Below are positions 18,147 to 27,447 of a stretch of DNA of 64,000 bases, piece after piece. Below the pieces are notes generated by a model, which saw nothing but the letters and a program-made list of their open reading frames with translations, was not told the DNA's origin and did no database searches. The position numbers were made by a program, and so were the translations under genes. Origin of the DNA: an uncultured Cryomorphaceae bacterium. Lineage in GTDB: Bacteria; Bacteroidota; Bacteroidia; Flavobacteriales; Schleiferiaceae. How positions within the stretch are numbered: the stretch's first letter is position 1; each line of letters starts with the position of its first letter. The stretch covers positions 47,489-111,488 of the forward strand of contig CAJVWI010000004.1 of assembly GCA_913009655.1 (NCBI GenBank). Direction: 5' to 3'.

Positions 18147-19141
18147 TATCCATTCAACCATTTCAGCGCATTAGACCCAAGTGCTTTTTCTTTTTTATTT
18201 GCTGACCAGTCCATAGATTTAATTAATTCTCCTGGATTTAATTCTCCAAGAGGAAATGGATAATCAGAACCTAATAGTACTTTGTCTTCACCAACCATAT
18301 TTGTAATATGGTTTAACATGTTTTGGTCGTGAACAAGGCTGTCAAGCCAAAATTTTCCCAAATAACTAGAAGGGGGAAATTGATTATCGATCGCGCAAAG
18401 GTCAGGACGAACATTAAATCCATGTTCAATCCTGCCAATTGTAGAAGTAAAACTTCCTCCCCCGTGGGCTACTGCAACTCTCAAAAGCGGAAGTCTTTCA
18501 AATACTCCACCAAAAATCATAGAGCAGATTGCTCGACTTGATTCTGCAGGCATTCCCACAAGCCATGGTAGCCAGTATTTAGGCATAGTGTCCTCTCCCA
18601 TGGTGTCCCAAGGGTGAATAAAAACTGCCATATTAAGACGTTCACATTCTTGGAAAATTGGAAAAAGCTCTGGCGCATCTAGATTCCATTTATTTACGTG
18701 GCTACCAATCTGAACCCCCTTCAATCCGATTTTTTTACATCTCTGCAGCTCCATTATAGCCAGCTCTGGAGACTGCATAGGGAGCGTTCCAAGGCCTTCA
18801 AATTTTTTCGGGTAACTCTCTACTATTTCGGCTATGTGATCATTAAGGAATTTTGAAACCACATCTGTATCTTTTGATTTCGCCCAATAACTAAACATAA
18901 CCGGAACAGTAGAAAGAACCTGAATATCTACTCCAAACTGTTTGGATTCATTTAAGCGAACTTCAGGGTCCCAGCAATTCTCTTGTACCTCCCTAAAAAA
19001 AACATCATCCTTTAACATCCTAGCGCATCCTTTACAATTATGATCTAGGTTAATAAAGCCACCATAACCAAATCGCTTTGCAAAAGACGGTATATTCTTA
19101 GGTAGAATATGAGTATGAATATCGACGACCAAGGGTTTCAT
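18143..19141 (-). CDS. nbaD: 2-amino-3-carboxymuconate-6-semialdehyde decarboxylase (ACMSD)
   Basis: ACMSD removes CO2 from the product of the dioxygenase and commits the pathway to full degradation rather than quinolinate/NAD synthesis. The 332-residue amidohydrolase has metal ligands H9 and H11 (VDIHTHILP), a mid-sequence VFIHPWDTMGE, VAHGGGSF, and the Asp in LLGSDYPFPLGE near residue 295. VGMPAESSRAICSMI and FWLDSLVHD are also typical. Its 3' end overlaps the DtxR gene by 4 nt. A TACCTTAG lies about 25 nt before the start as a possible -7 element. Confidence 0.95.
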   Translation of the reverse strand: MKPLVVDIHTHILPKNIPSFAKRFGYGGFINLDHNCKGCARMLKDDVFFREVQENCWDPEVRLNESKQFGVDIQVLSTVPVMFSYWAKSKDTDVVSKFLNDHIAEIVESYPKKFEGLGTLPMQSPELAIMELQRCKKIGLKGVQIGSHVNKWNLDAPELFPIFQECERLNMAVFIHPWDTMGEDTMPKYWLPWLVGMPAESSRAICSMIFGGVFERLPLLRVAVAHGGGSFTSTIGRIEHGFNVRPDLCAIDNQFPPSSYLGKFWLDSLVHDQNMLNHITNMVGEDKVLLGSDYPFPLGELNPGELIKSMDWSANKKEKALGSNALKWLNGY

Positions 19142-19158
19142 CTATTTTTTTTGAACAA

Positions 19159-19189
19159 TTTGAGCTAAGGTAGTGAAGTGCTACCTTTA
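19159..19189 (+). promoter_or_regulatory. putative -33/-7 promoter for the purF-like gene
   Basis: TTTG at 19159-19162, 19 nt of spacer, then TACCTTTA at 19182-19189: the best full Bacteroidota promoter in the window. The start codon follows 18 nt later, so a short leader is expected. Confidence 0.55.
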
Positions 19190-19207
19190 GACTTTTAAAT
19201 TCTAAAG

Positions 19208-21109
19208 ATGAGTGACGCTATCCAACATGAATGCGGAATTGCCCTTCTTCGGCTTCGCAAGCCACTTGACTTTTACCTTGATAAATATGGGTCAGCTCTT
19301 TATGGGCTTGATAAAATGATTCTCATGATGGAGAAACAGCACAACCGGGGCCAAGACGGAGCAGGTTTAGCTGGAGTTAAGTTAAATATGCCTCCTGGGC
19401 AACGATATATAAGTAGATATCGTTCTGTCGAGAATAATCCCATGCAGGATATTTATAATCGGATTCAGCGTCGAATAGAAGAGTTGCTAGATGGTCAAAT
19501 GGAAAAGATCAAAGACGTTGATTGGGTAAAAAATAATCTGGCATTTGCCTGTGAAACATATTTAGGTCATTTGCGCTATGGAACTTTTGGATCCAACTCG
19601 ATTGAATCCTGCCATCCGTTTTTGAGACAAAGTAATTGGATGAGCCGAAACCTAATTTTGGCAGGGAATTTTAATATGACCAACACAAGCGAATTAATCG
19701 ATGAGTTGGTTTCTATCGGGCAACATCCCAAAGAACAAGCAGATACGGTAACTGTTATGGAGAAAATTGGTCATTTTTTAGACCAAGAAAATGATCGCCT
19801 TAAATCCGAAGCTGATAAAAATATTGCGCTAAATAATATTCAACGTTCTCAATTTTTAATAGGGAATATTGATCTCCCAAGAGTAATGAAAAAAGCTGCA
19901 AAAGCATGGGATGGAGGCTATGCAATGGGGGGCATGTTAGGTCAAGGTGATTCGTTTTTGATCAGAGACCCGAATGGGATTCGTCCAGCATACTATTATT
20001 TTAATGATGAGATTGCAGTAGTTGCATCAGAAAGACCGGTTATCCAGACAGCTTTTAACTTAAAGTTTGATGATATAAAAGAAGTTCCTCCAGGACATAT
20101 GATATGGATCAAAAGAGATGGGACTGTTTTGATAAAAAAAATATTAGAGCCAAAAAAGCACCTTGCTTGTTCATTTGAGCGAATCTATTTTTCTCGAGGA
20201 AATGATGGTGCCATTTATAATGAACGCATCGAGTTGGGTCGAAGATTAGCTAACCGTGTTCTCAAAGCAGCAAATAATAATTTTGACAAAACTATTTTTA
20301 GCTTCATTCCAAACACTGCTGAGATTTCATTTTATGGACTTGTCAAGGGAGTTGAAAGTGCTCTAAACAAACAAAAAATCAACGAGGTTTTAGAATTAAA
20401 AAATGACTTTTCAAAAGAGCAACTTTTGCCGATTTTAGAGCGAAGACCTAGAGTAGAAAAAATTGCTTGGAAAGATGTTAAGCTAAGAACCTTTATTGCT
20501 CAAGATTTAGTGAGAGATGACATGGTTTCACATATCTATGATAGTACTTATAATATTGTTAATCCAGATGACACTATTGTGGCAGTAGATGATAGCATTG
20601 TTAGAGGGACTACCCTTAAAAAGAGTATCTTAAAAATGTTGGATAGACTTGGGCCAAAAAAAATAATTATTGTTAGTTCTGCGCCCCAAATCAGATTCCC
20701 TGATTGCTATGGAATAGACATGGCTAAAATGAATGATTTTGCAGCATTCCAAGCAACTATATCATTACTAAAAGAGAAAGGGTTAGCATCAATTGTGGAG
20801 AATACTTATCAGCAAGCAAAGGCTGAGCTCAAAAAAGACATGCTAGACCAAATAAACGTTGTGAAAGCAATTTATGAACCTTTTGACGATACTGATATAT
20901 CTCAAAAAATTGCCCAATTACTAACTCCGCCAAGTGTAAAAGCTGAGGTTCAGATAATATATCAAACCGTAAAAGATCTTCATGCTTCTTGTCCTGAAAA
21001 CCTTGGGGATTGGTATTTTACTGGAAATTACCCGACACCGGGAGGGAATAGGGTGGCAAATCAATCTTTTGTCAATTATGTGGAAGGAATTAAAGGGCGA
21101 GCATATTAG
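19208..21109 (+). CDS. amidophosphoribosyltransferase family protein (long PurF type)
   Basis: PurF makes phosphoribosylamine from glutamine and PRPP, the first step of purine synthesis. The 633-residue protein begins MSDAIQHECGIA; Cys9 would be the catalytic N-terminal nucleophile after propeptide removal, with EKQHNRGQDGAG close behind and CETYLGHLRYGTFG in the glutaminase domain. The PRPP loop VAVDDSIVRGTT is near residue 459. At 633 residues it is well longer than usual PurF (about 470-520). Extra segments lie near residues 65-95 and 185-215, and a C-terminal tail ends in GNYPTPGGNRVANQSFVNY. It may be a Bacteroidota-type paralogue rather than the housekeeping PurF. Confidence 0.88.
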   Translation: MSDAIQHECGIALLRLRKPLDFYLDKYGSALYGLDKMILMMEKQHNRGQDGAGLAGVKLNMPPGQRYISRYRSVENNPMQDIYNRIQRRIEELLDGQMEKIKDVDWVKNNLAFACETYLGHLRYGTFGSNSIESCHPFLRQSNWMSRNLILAGNFNMTNTSELIDELVSIGQHPKEQADTVTVMEKIGHFLDQENDRLKSEADKNIALNNIQRSQFLIGNIDLPRVMKKAAKAWDGGYAMGGMLGQGDSFLIRDPNGIRPAYYYFNDEIAVVASERPVIQTAFNLKFDDIKEVPPGHMIWIKRDGTVLIKKILEPKKHLACSFERIYFSRGNDGAIYNERIELGRRLANRVLKAANNNFDKTIFSFIPNTAEISFYGLVKGVESALNKQKINEVLELKNDFSKEQLLPILERRPRVEKIAWKDVKLRTFIAQDLVRDDMVSHIYDSTYNIVNPDDTIVAVDDSIVRGTTLKKSILKMLDRLGPKKIIIVSSAPQIRFPDCYGIDMAKMNDFAAFQATISLLKEKGLASIVENTYQQAKAELKKDMLDQINVVKAIYEPFDDTDISQKIAQLLTPPSVKAEVQIIYQTVKDLHASCPENLGDWYFTGNYPTPGGNRVANQSFVNYVEGIKGRAY

Positions 21110-21162
21110 TAAATCTCATTTACTTCCTTAATTTTAAGAGTGAATTAAGCTTAACCATTATG

Positions 21163-21170
21163 TATCTTCA
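21163..21170 (+). promoter_or_regulatory. putative -7 box abutting the adenosyltransferase start
   Basis: TATCTTCA is followed by 5 nt and a GTG start at 21176. It is one of the near-start boxes; no -33 element is evident. Confidence 0.4.
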
Positions 21171-21175
21171 CAATC

Positions 21176-21751
21176 GTGAAAATTTATACAAAAACTGGAG
21201 ATAAAGGAGACTCTGGCCTTTACAGTGGTAAGCGCGTTAGTAAATCACATATAAGGCTACACGCATATGGGTCGCTTGATGAACTTAACTCTCACTTGGG
21301 TTTACTAAGAGATCAGGTTGCAGCTTTAATTCATTATCCTGAAAAAGAGAAAAATATCATTACCATTCAATCTTGGATTTTTTCGCTAGGCTCCCATCTA
21401 GCTAATGACTCTCCAGAAATGATCATGAATCTTCCCAAGGTTCAAGATGACTGGATAAATGTTCTGGAAAATGAAATAGATAAAATGACGTCAAACTTAA
21501 GTCCACTTAAGAACTTTATTCTTCCTGGGGGTGATGTTTTAGTTAGTCAGATTCATATTGCCAGAGCGGTATGTCGGCGAGCTGAAAGATTTACTGCCGA
21601 ATTACAAAACTCTTTAATGAACGATGAAATTGGGTTACCGTTACATGGTATCCCTTTACTGAATAGATTAAGTGATTATCTTTTCACTCTTTCCCGTTGG
21701 TTTGCAATGAAATTAGGGTCCGAAGAAATACATTGGAAACCAATGTCTTAA
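21176..21751 (+). CDS. PduO-type cob(I)alamin adenosyltransferase
   Basis: The enzyme adenosylates cob(I)alamin to coenzyme B12. The 191-residue protein starts with GTG and carries the family signatures: KIYTKTGDKGDSGLYSG (ATP site), AYGSLDELNSHLG, FILPGGDVLVSQIHIARAVCRRAERF, and LNRLSDYLFTLSRW near the end. The canonical TGD-x-GTTGL loop reads TGDKGDSGL here. It follows the purF-like gene by 66 nt. B12-dependent methylmalonyl-CoA mutase would be a logical client, given the acyl-CoA carboxylase elsewhere in the window, but no mutase gene is present. Confidence 0.94.
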   Translation: MKIYTKTGDKGDSGLYSGKRVSKSHIRLHAYGSLDELNSHLGLLRDQVAALIHYPEKEKNIITIQSWIFSLGSHLANDSPEMIMNLPKVQDDWINVLENEIDKMTSNLSPLKNFILPGGDVLVSQIHIARAVCRRAERFTAELQNSLMNDEIGLPLHGIPLLNRLSDYLFTLSRWFAMKLGSEEIHWKPMS

Positions 21752-21780
21752 AAAGTGCTTGTGTAGGTCTACAAAAAGAA

Positions 21781-21788
21781 TATATTTG
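21781..21788 (+). promoter_or_regulatory. putative -7 box for the DUF2795 gene
   Basis: TATATTTG matches TAnnTTTG exactly; CTTG lies 19 nt upstream (21758-21761). The start codon is 25 nt downstream, so a conventional short leader is predicted. Confidence 0.5.
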
Positions 21789-21813
21789 CGAAAAATAAGA
21801 AGCACTTAAACAC

Positions 21814-22038
21814 ATGTACTGGACACTTGAACTTGCCTCATATCTTAGTGACGCGCCTTGGCCCGCCACCAAAGACGAATTAATCGATTATGCCATTCGA
21901 ACTGGAGCTCCATTAGAGGTGGTAGAAAATATCCAAGCCATCGAAGAAGAGGATCAAGATGTATATGAATCTATAGAAGAAATCTGGCCAGACTACCCCT
22001 CTGATGAAGATTTTCTTTGGAATGAAGATGAATATTAA
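21814..22038 (+). CDS. small acidic DUF2795 protein
   Basis: The 74-residue protein has the DUF2795 core: LASYLSDAPWPATKDELIDYAIRTGAP, then EVVENIQAIEEEDQDVYESIEE and a strongly acidic tail (DEDFLWNEDEY). In Bacteroidota this gene commonly lies directly before secA, as here (59 nt), so it is not a chance frame. Function is unknown. The helical DELIDYA segment and acidic tail suggest a protein-binding adaptor, perhaps linked to SecA or to translation, but this is guesswork. Confidence 0.88.
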   Translation: MYWTLELASYLSDAPWPATKDELIDYAIRTGAPLEVVENIQAIEEEDQDVYESIEEIWPDYPSDEDFLWNEDEY

Positions 22039-22081
22039 CTTGATGAAAATATTTACTCAACGCACAGTGGCATAAGGATTG

Positions 22082-22089
22082 TACTTTTG
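22082..22089 (+). promoter_or_regulatory. putative -7 box abutting the secA start
   Basis: TACTTTTG is an exact TAnnTTTG match, 8 nt before the secA ATG. No -33 TTTG is seen at the usual spacing. Confidence 0.5.
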
Positions 22090-22097
22090 CCTTTAAC

Positions 22098-25000
22098 ATG
22101 ATTCAAAAGCTTCTACAAAAAATATTAGGCAATAAATCTGAAAAAGATTTAAAAGAAATACAGCCTTACGTAACAAAAATACACGCTGCAGAGCAGTCTA
22201 TTCAGGGGTTTACCCCTGACCAGTTACGTTTAAAAACCCAAGAATTTAAATCTAAAATTAAGGCGTCTTCAATAGCAGAACAAGAAGAAATAATTGCTTT
22301 AAAGTCAGAAGCAGAAATAGAAACGAGTTTTGAAACAAAAGAAAAAATTTATTCAAAAATTGATGAACTGACAAAAGTGGTCATTGCGTCAGAAAATAAA
22401 GTGTTAGACGAAATTTTACCTGAAGCTTTTGCTGTAATAAGAGAAACAGCTCGTCAATGGACTTCCGGCCCCATGACAGTTAAATGTACAGAAATAGATC
22501 GCTCTCTGTCTTCATCATTAAATGCAATAGATATTAATGGAGATGAAGCAACTTGGAATAATCATTGGGAAGCCGCCGGGACACCAGTTTCATGGAATAT
22601 GGTCCATTATGATGTCCAGCTTTTTGGAGGTGCCGTTTTACATAAAGGAAGAATTGCTGAAATGGCAACAGGAGAAGGTAAAACCTTAGTTGCAACTCTA
22701 CCAGTATATCTCAATGCTCTATCTGGAAGGGGAGTTCACGTTGTAACTGTAAATGATTATTTATCTAAAAGAGACGCTGAATGGATGGGGCCTTTATACC
22801 AATTTCATGGATTAAGCGTAGACTGTATTGATAAACATCAACCAAATAGTGAAGGTCGAAGAAAGGCCTATGCTGCAGATATTACCTTTGGAACTAATAA
22901 CGAATTTGGTTTTGATTACCTAAGAGATAATATGGCTCGAGAAGCAAATGAATTGGTGCAACGGGGGCATAATTATGCCATAGTTGATGAAGTAGATTCC
23001 GTTTTAATTGATGATGCTCGAACTCCTCTTATTATTTCTGGACCAACTCCTAATGGTGACAAACATGAATATGATGATCTTAAAAAGTTTGTAATTGAAC
23101 TCTTTAACCAACAAAAAAGCATCTCTCATGAGGCTCTTACGTCAGCAAAACGACTCTTGAATGAAGGGAATAGTAAAGACGCTGGATTTGAGCTTTTAAG
23201 AGCTCACAGAGCTCTTCCAAAAAATAAGGCATTGATAAAATTATTATCTGAATCGGGAAATAAAGCGTTGCTTCAAAAAACCGAAGGTGTATATCTTCAG
23301 AATCAAGGTAAAGAAATGAAAGTTATTGATGAGACACTTTTCTTTGCTATTGAAGAAAAGCAAAATCAAGTAAACCTAACAGATAAAGGGATTCAGCTAC
23401 TTAGCGATCTTACCGATCAAAATTTCTTTGTCATGCCAGACATGTCAACTGAATTAGATGTTATTAAAACATCGGATAATTCTCCATCAGATAAAGCCTC
23501 TAAAAAAGAGGTTTTACTTCGAGATTACAGGATTAAAAGTGAACGAATTCACTCTATGGGTCAGCTTTTAAAAGCATACGCTTTATTCGAAAAAGACATC
23601 GAATACGTCGTAATGGATTCTAAAGTAAAAATTGTTGATGAGCAAACAGGTCGAATTATGGATGGTCGACGCTATTCAGACGGGCTTCATCAAGCAATTG
23701 AAGCTAAAGAAAATGTGAAAATAGAAGCTGCTTCTCAAACATATGCTACTGTTACATTGCAAAACTATTTCCGGATGTACAATAAACTTTCTGGAATGAC
23801 AGGTACAGCTGAGACTGAAGCCGGTGAATTTTGGGAGATTTATAAACTAGATGTAACTGTTATTCCAACTAATCGATCCATTCTTCGTGATGATAGAAAT
23901 GATTTGGTATTCAAAACAAAGCGTGAAAAATACAATGCCGTCATAGACGAAATAATCAAACTTAGAGAGAGTCATAGACCTGTACTTGTTGGCACAACTT
24001 CTGTTGAGATTAGTGAATTGCTAAGTAAAGCGCTTAACATGCGCAAAATACCTCACCAAGTATTGAATGCTAAAATGCATCAAAAAGAAGCAGATGTTGT
24101 TGCAGTAGCTGGACGTCCAGGAACTGTTACTATAGCCACAAATATGGCAGGAAGGGGAACTGATATTAAATTATCAAAAGAAACGATAAAGGCTGGAGGA
24201 CTAGCGATTGTAGGAACAGAACGTCACGACTCTCGGCGGGTAGATAGGCAGTTAAGAGGTAGGTCAGGACGTCAAGGAGACCCGGGAAGCTCTCAATTTT
24301 TTGTAAGTCTTGAAGACAATTTGATGCGTTTATTTGGGTCTGAAAGAATCGCTGGACTTATGGATCGAATGGGACACAAAGACGGTGAAGTAATTCAGCA
24401 TGGAATGGTTTCAAAATCTATTGAACGAGCTCAAAAGAAAGTTGAAGAAAATAATTTTGGCATGCGTAAAAGGCTATTAGAGTATGATGATGTTATGAAC
24501 GCTCAAAGAGAAGGCATTTACAGAAGAAGAAGAAATGCTCTCTCTGGAGAACGGTTGCAAGTTGACATTGCTAATATGGCTTATGACCTCTCAGAAAATG
24601 TTATTTCCAATTCTAAATCAACAGCAGATTTTTCTTTATATCAATTGAATATTTTCGAGCTTTTTGGAATTTCTCCATCAGTAACAGAAAATGAATTCGA
24701 AAAAGTATCGTCTTCCGAATTATCAAAATCAACATTTGACAATGCAATGATTTCATATGCTTCGAGAAATTCTCAAGTAGCTTCTCATGCTTTGCCAGTT
24801 CTTGAAAATGTCATCCGAGATCAAGGGGATGGAATTGAAAGAATTTTAGTTCCTTTTACTGATGGCATTAAAGGATTACAAGTTTCAACAAATCTCCAAG
24901 AGTCAGTCTCTTCCAAAGGAGAAAGTTTAATTCATGATTTAGAAAAAAGTGTCGTTCTTTCAATGATAGATGAGTCTTGGAAAGAGCACCTGAGAAATAT

Positions 25001-25436
25001 GGATGATCTCCGTCAAAATGTTCAAGGAGCAGTCTATGAGCAAAAAGATCCTTTGTTAATTTACAAACATGAAAGCTTTAACCTTTTTAAGGAAATGCTT
25101 GATGAGCTTAATAGAAAATCTATTTCTTTTCTTTTCAAAGCAAATCTACCTAAATCATCTGATGGCAATTCCCCTGATTCCCAGAGAGTTCAACAAGTTT
25201 CTCAGAATAAACCTGCTAAGGTTAATTATACAACTAGCGGACCTGGAACAAATGAACCTCAGAATTCAGATAATTCGTCTCGAAAAAAAGAAATCTCTCA
25301 ACCAGTAACCAGTGCAAAAAAATATGGACGCAATGATCTAGTGACTATTACCAATGTTGCCTCAGGAGAACAAAAAAGTCTTAAATACAAAGTAGCTGAA
25401 CCCTTATTATCCCAGGGTTGGGTTATACTCCTATGA
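22098..25436 (+). CDS. secA: preprotein translocase ATPase SecA
   Basis: SecA drives unfolded preproteins through SecYEG. The 1112-residue protein has Walker A in ATGEGKTLVA near residue 192, Walker B in VDEVDSVLIDDART near 297, the preprotein-crosslinking domain, GTTSVEISELLSKAL, and the second nucleotide fold with NMAGRGTDIKL and DRQLRGRSGRQGDPG. It is about 200 residues longer than E. coli SecA. Much of the extra length is a helical insert at about residues 330-430 (LTSAKRLLNEGN through LLSESGNKALL), an insert type usual in this phylum. The C-terminus ends in EPLLSQGWVILL and lacks the CxCxSGKxYKxCCG zinc-finger tail that binds SecB. Confidence 0.98.
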   Translation: MIQKLLQKILGNKSEKDLKEIQPYVTKIHAAEQSIQGFTPDQLRLKTQEFKSKIKASSIAEQEEIIALKSEAEIETSFETKEKIYSKIDELTKVVIASENKVLDEILPEAFAVIRETARQWTSGPMTVKCTEIDRSLSSSLNAIDINGDEATWNNHWEAAGTPVSWNMVHYDVQLFGGAVLHKGRIAEMATGEGKTLVATLPVYLNALSGRGVHVVTVNDYLSKRDAEWMGPLYQFHGLSVDCIDKHQPNSEGRRKAYAADITFGTNNEFGFDYLRDNMAREANELVQRGHNYAIVDEVDSVLIDDARTPLIISGPTPNGDKHEYDDLKKFVIELFNQQKSISHEALTSAKRLLNEGNSKDAGFELLRAHRALPKNKALIKLLSESGNKALLQKTEGVYLQNQGKEMKVIDETLFFAIEEKQNQVNLTDKGIQLLSDLTDQNFFVMPDMSTELDVIKTSDNSPSDKASKKEVLLRDYRIKSERIHSMGQLLKAYALFEKDIEYVVMDSKVKIVDEQTGRIMDGRRYSDGLHQAIEAKENVKIEAASQTYATVTLQNYFRMYNKLSGMTGTAETEAGEFWEIYKLDVTVIPTNRSILRDDRNDLVFKTKREKYNAVIDEIIKLRESHRPVLVGTTSVEISELLSKALNMRKIPHQVLNAKMHQKEADVVAVAGRPGTVTIATNMAGRGTDIKLSKETIKAGGLAIVGTERHDSRRVDRQLRGRSGRQGDPGSSQFFVSLEDNLMRLFGSERIAGLMDRMGHKDGEVIQHGMVSKSIERAQKKVEENNFGMRKRLLEYDDVMNAQREGIYRRRRNALSGERLQVDIANMAYDLSENVISNSKSTADFSLYQLNIFELFGISPSVTENEFEKVSSSELSKSTFDNAMISYASRNSQVASHALPVLENVIRDQGDGIERILVPFTDGIKGLQVSTNLQESVSSKGESLIHDLEKSVVLSMIDESWKEHLRNMDDLRQNVQGAVYEQKDPLLIYKHESFNLFKEMLDELNRKSISFLFKANLPKSSDGNSPDSQRVQQVSQNKPAKVNYTTSGPGTNEPQNSDNSSRKKEISQPVTSAKKYGRNDLVTITNVASGEQKSLKYKVAEPLLSQGWVILL

Positions 25437-25439
25437 TTT

Positions 25440-26660
25440 TTAACGATTTAACCAAGGTTTAGGGTCTTGATTTGATGTGTTTTTCCATAGTTCAAAATGG
25501 AGCGTAGATTCCCCTGTTTCGGCGTCAGAAGCCACTGATCCAATGTCGTCTAAAATCTCAACTTTATCTCCCGTTTTTACATAGACATCTTCGAGGTTAG
25601 AATAGACTGTAAAATAATTGCCATGCCTTATCAATACCACACGATTTGCGCCAGGAATCCTAACCACTGTTGATACTTCACCTTTGAATACTGACCTGAC
25701 TTTAGAGCCTTTTGGTGTACCGATATCGACCCCAGGGTTTTTTATAGAAACTCCTGATGTCCCAGGAACGACATTCAGCCCAAAGTTTTGAGTAATAATT
25801 CCTCTTTTCACGGGCCAAGGCAAATTACCCTTATTATCGGAAAAATCTTGAGCCAGCGCGCTCCCTTCAGGGGTTAACTCGTATTCTGATATATCTGAGC
25901 TTTTATTATTTGAATTCTTTTGTCGAGCAGCTTCTCTTTGACGCTTCAATTCATCCTTGATAATTTTTTGAATTTGTTTCTCTAGCTTTTGTAATTCGCT
26001 CCTCTTCTTTTTTATTCCTACAAAGACCTGTGATTCTTTCCTTTTTAATGCGTTAACAGCTTTTGCCTGTTCTCTTCTATCACTTAGTAGTATTTTCTTT
26101 TGTGCTATTTCTTGGGAAAGAAGTTTGATTTTTATCCCCTTTTCTCGTTCTTCCTCAGCAATATTACTTGTCTTTTTTTGCTGTAAAATCTTAATTTCAT
26201 CTACTTGTGTTTGTCTGAATCCAACATACTGCTTAAGAAAATATAATCTTTTTATCGCTTGCTGTATTCCATCAGAAGCAAAAATATAAGCCCAAGATTG
26301 CATTGGTTTGCCCCTTTTTTGAGCCTCTTTTATCATAGAAGCATATTCATCCTTAAGAACATTTATTTCTTTTTCATACCTCAATATCTCCTTACGCATT
26401 TGAGATATTTGACGTTCTGTATTCATAATCTGAGATTGAACCGTCGTTATCAGCTCAGCGCGGGCATTAACTTTTTTATCCAAAGCTCTTAACTGATTTA
26501 ATGTAAGAGCTTTGTCTTTTTGAGTCTTTTTTAAAAGAATATTAGCAATATTAATATCTTCCTGCAGTTGAAGTTTCCTTTGCTCAAGAACCTCCTTTGA
26601 CTTTTGGGAGTAACCAGAAAGAGAGATCAAAAAAAGAAAACTAAAAGTCCATCCGCGCAT
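25440..26660 (-). CDS. EnvC-like murein hydrolase activator with degenerate M23 domain
   Basis: EnvC-type proteins activate cell-wall amidases during division rather than cutting peptidoglycan themselves. The 406-residue protein has a signal peptide (WTFSFLFLISLSGYSQ), a long coiled coil (about residues 20-260, rich in E/K/Q) and a C-terminal LytM domain. In the LytM domain the usual HxGxD reads NPGVD and the usual HxH reads LHFEL, so two zinc ligands are missing, as in E. coli EnvC. It overlaps the DUF4292 lipoprotein gene by 20 nt and lies only 3 nt from the convergent secA stop. The role in septal wall splitting is inferred from the family. Confidence 0.9.
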   Translation of the reverse strand: MRGWTFSFLFLISLSGYSQKSKEVLEQRKLQLQEDINIANILLKKTQKDKALTLNQLRALDKKVNARAELITTVQSQIMNTERQISQMRKEILRYEKEINVLKDEYASMIKEAQKRGKPMQSWAYIFASDGIQQAIKRLYFLKQYVGFRQTQVDEIKILQQKKTSNIAEEEREKGIKIKLLSQEIAQKKILLSDRREQAKAVNALKRKESQVFVGIKKKRSELQKLEKQIQKIIKDELKRQREAARQKNSNNKSSDISEYELTPEGSALAQDFSDNKGNLPWPVKRGIITQNFGLNVVPGTSGVSIKNPGVDIGTPKGSKVRSVFKGEVSTVVRIPGANRVVLIRHGNYFTVYSNLEDVYVKTGDKVEILDDIGSVASDAETGESTLHFELWKNTSNQDPKPWLNR

Positions 26661-27435
26661 GATGAGAAGGTATGTTAAATGGGAATTCTAAAGATTCAAG
26701 ACTCTTTTTTGATTTAGCTCTAAATTCCATCCTCCCATTAATTTTTGGAGCCGAAATAGTTAAATCAAAACTTCCCTCTTCCAGGTAATTAACCTGAACA
26801 ATTACAGAATCTTGTATTATTTCAAGTTTTTGACTTAATAATTTATGATCATTATCTGACGAAAATTCTAAGCTGATTTCCCCTAAGAAATTATCGCGTC
26901 TTACTGGGAAATTTAAGGACCAAACTTCTGAACTGAAGTCCATATTTGCCAATAAAAAATCTTCTGGCCAAGCCATTACCTCTTCAGAAAATATATTTAT
27001 GATATCGTCCACATTTAAAGGAATTCCTAATTGTTTGACTTTTGAAATTGGCAAATCAATATACTTGTTAATAATATTAGCATATCCTTTAATGCTATCA
27101 TTTGTAGCCAACACTCTTGCGAGCTTGATTCCCATAAATTGATCAGAAACGTCAAGCCAGAATTTAGACGGGCGCTTGAAGCTTATTCTTAAATCTAATC
27201 TAACCTTATTCCTTTGTTGCTCAAAAGTCATTTGTCCACTTCCTTTTAGTCTAAGAAAAGCGGATGTACTAGAATTAATTTTTGAACTAACTCGCAATTC
27301 TGATACAGCATCAATCATTTTTCTCCTCGCAGGCTCTTTCATTGCTGTGTTGTTTTCGATTTTACCAATTAAACCGCATCCTGAAATAAGAAAAATAAAA
27401 AATCCAAGAATAAATACTGATTTGAAGATCCTCAC
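26641..27435 (-). CDS. DUF4292 lipoprotein
   Basis: The 264-residue protein starts with a lipoprotein signal (FILGFFIFLISGC, lipobox LISGC with Cys at ~20). It is recognised as DUF4292, a Bacteroidota family with a LolA/LolB-like fold suspected: repeated beta strands such as LRLKGSGQMTFEQQRNKVRLDLRIS and FWLDVSDQFMGIKLARVLATNDS. It probably sits in the periplasm or outer membrane and may bind a lipid or lipoprotein. It overlaps envC by 20 nt and follows the TPR gene by 12 nt, an order I know from other Flavobacteriia. Confidence 0.85.
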   Translation of the reverse strand: MRIFKSVFILGFFIFLISGCGLIGKIENNTAMKEPARRKMIDAVSELRVSSKINSSTSAFLRLKGSGQMTFEQQRNKVRLDLRISFKRPSKFWLDVSDQFMGIKLARVLATNDSIKGYANIINKYIDLPISKVKQLGIPLNVDDIINIFSEEVMAWPEDFLLANMDFSSEVWSLNFPVRRDNFLGEISLEFSSDNDHKLLSQKLEIIQDSVIVQVNYLEEGSFDLTISAPKINGRMEFRAKSKKSLESLEFPFNIPSHHARMDF

Positions 27436-27447
27436 AATACTACAAAT

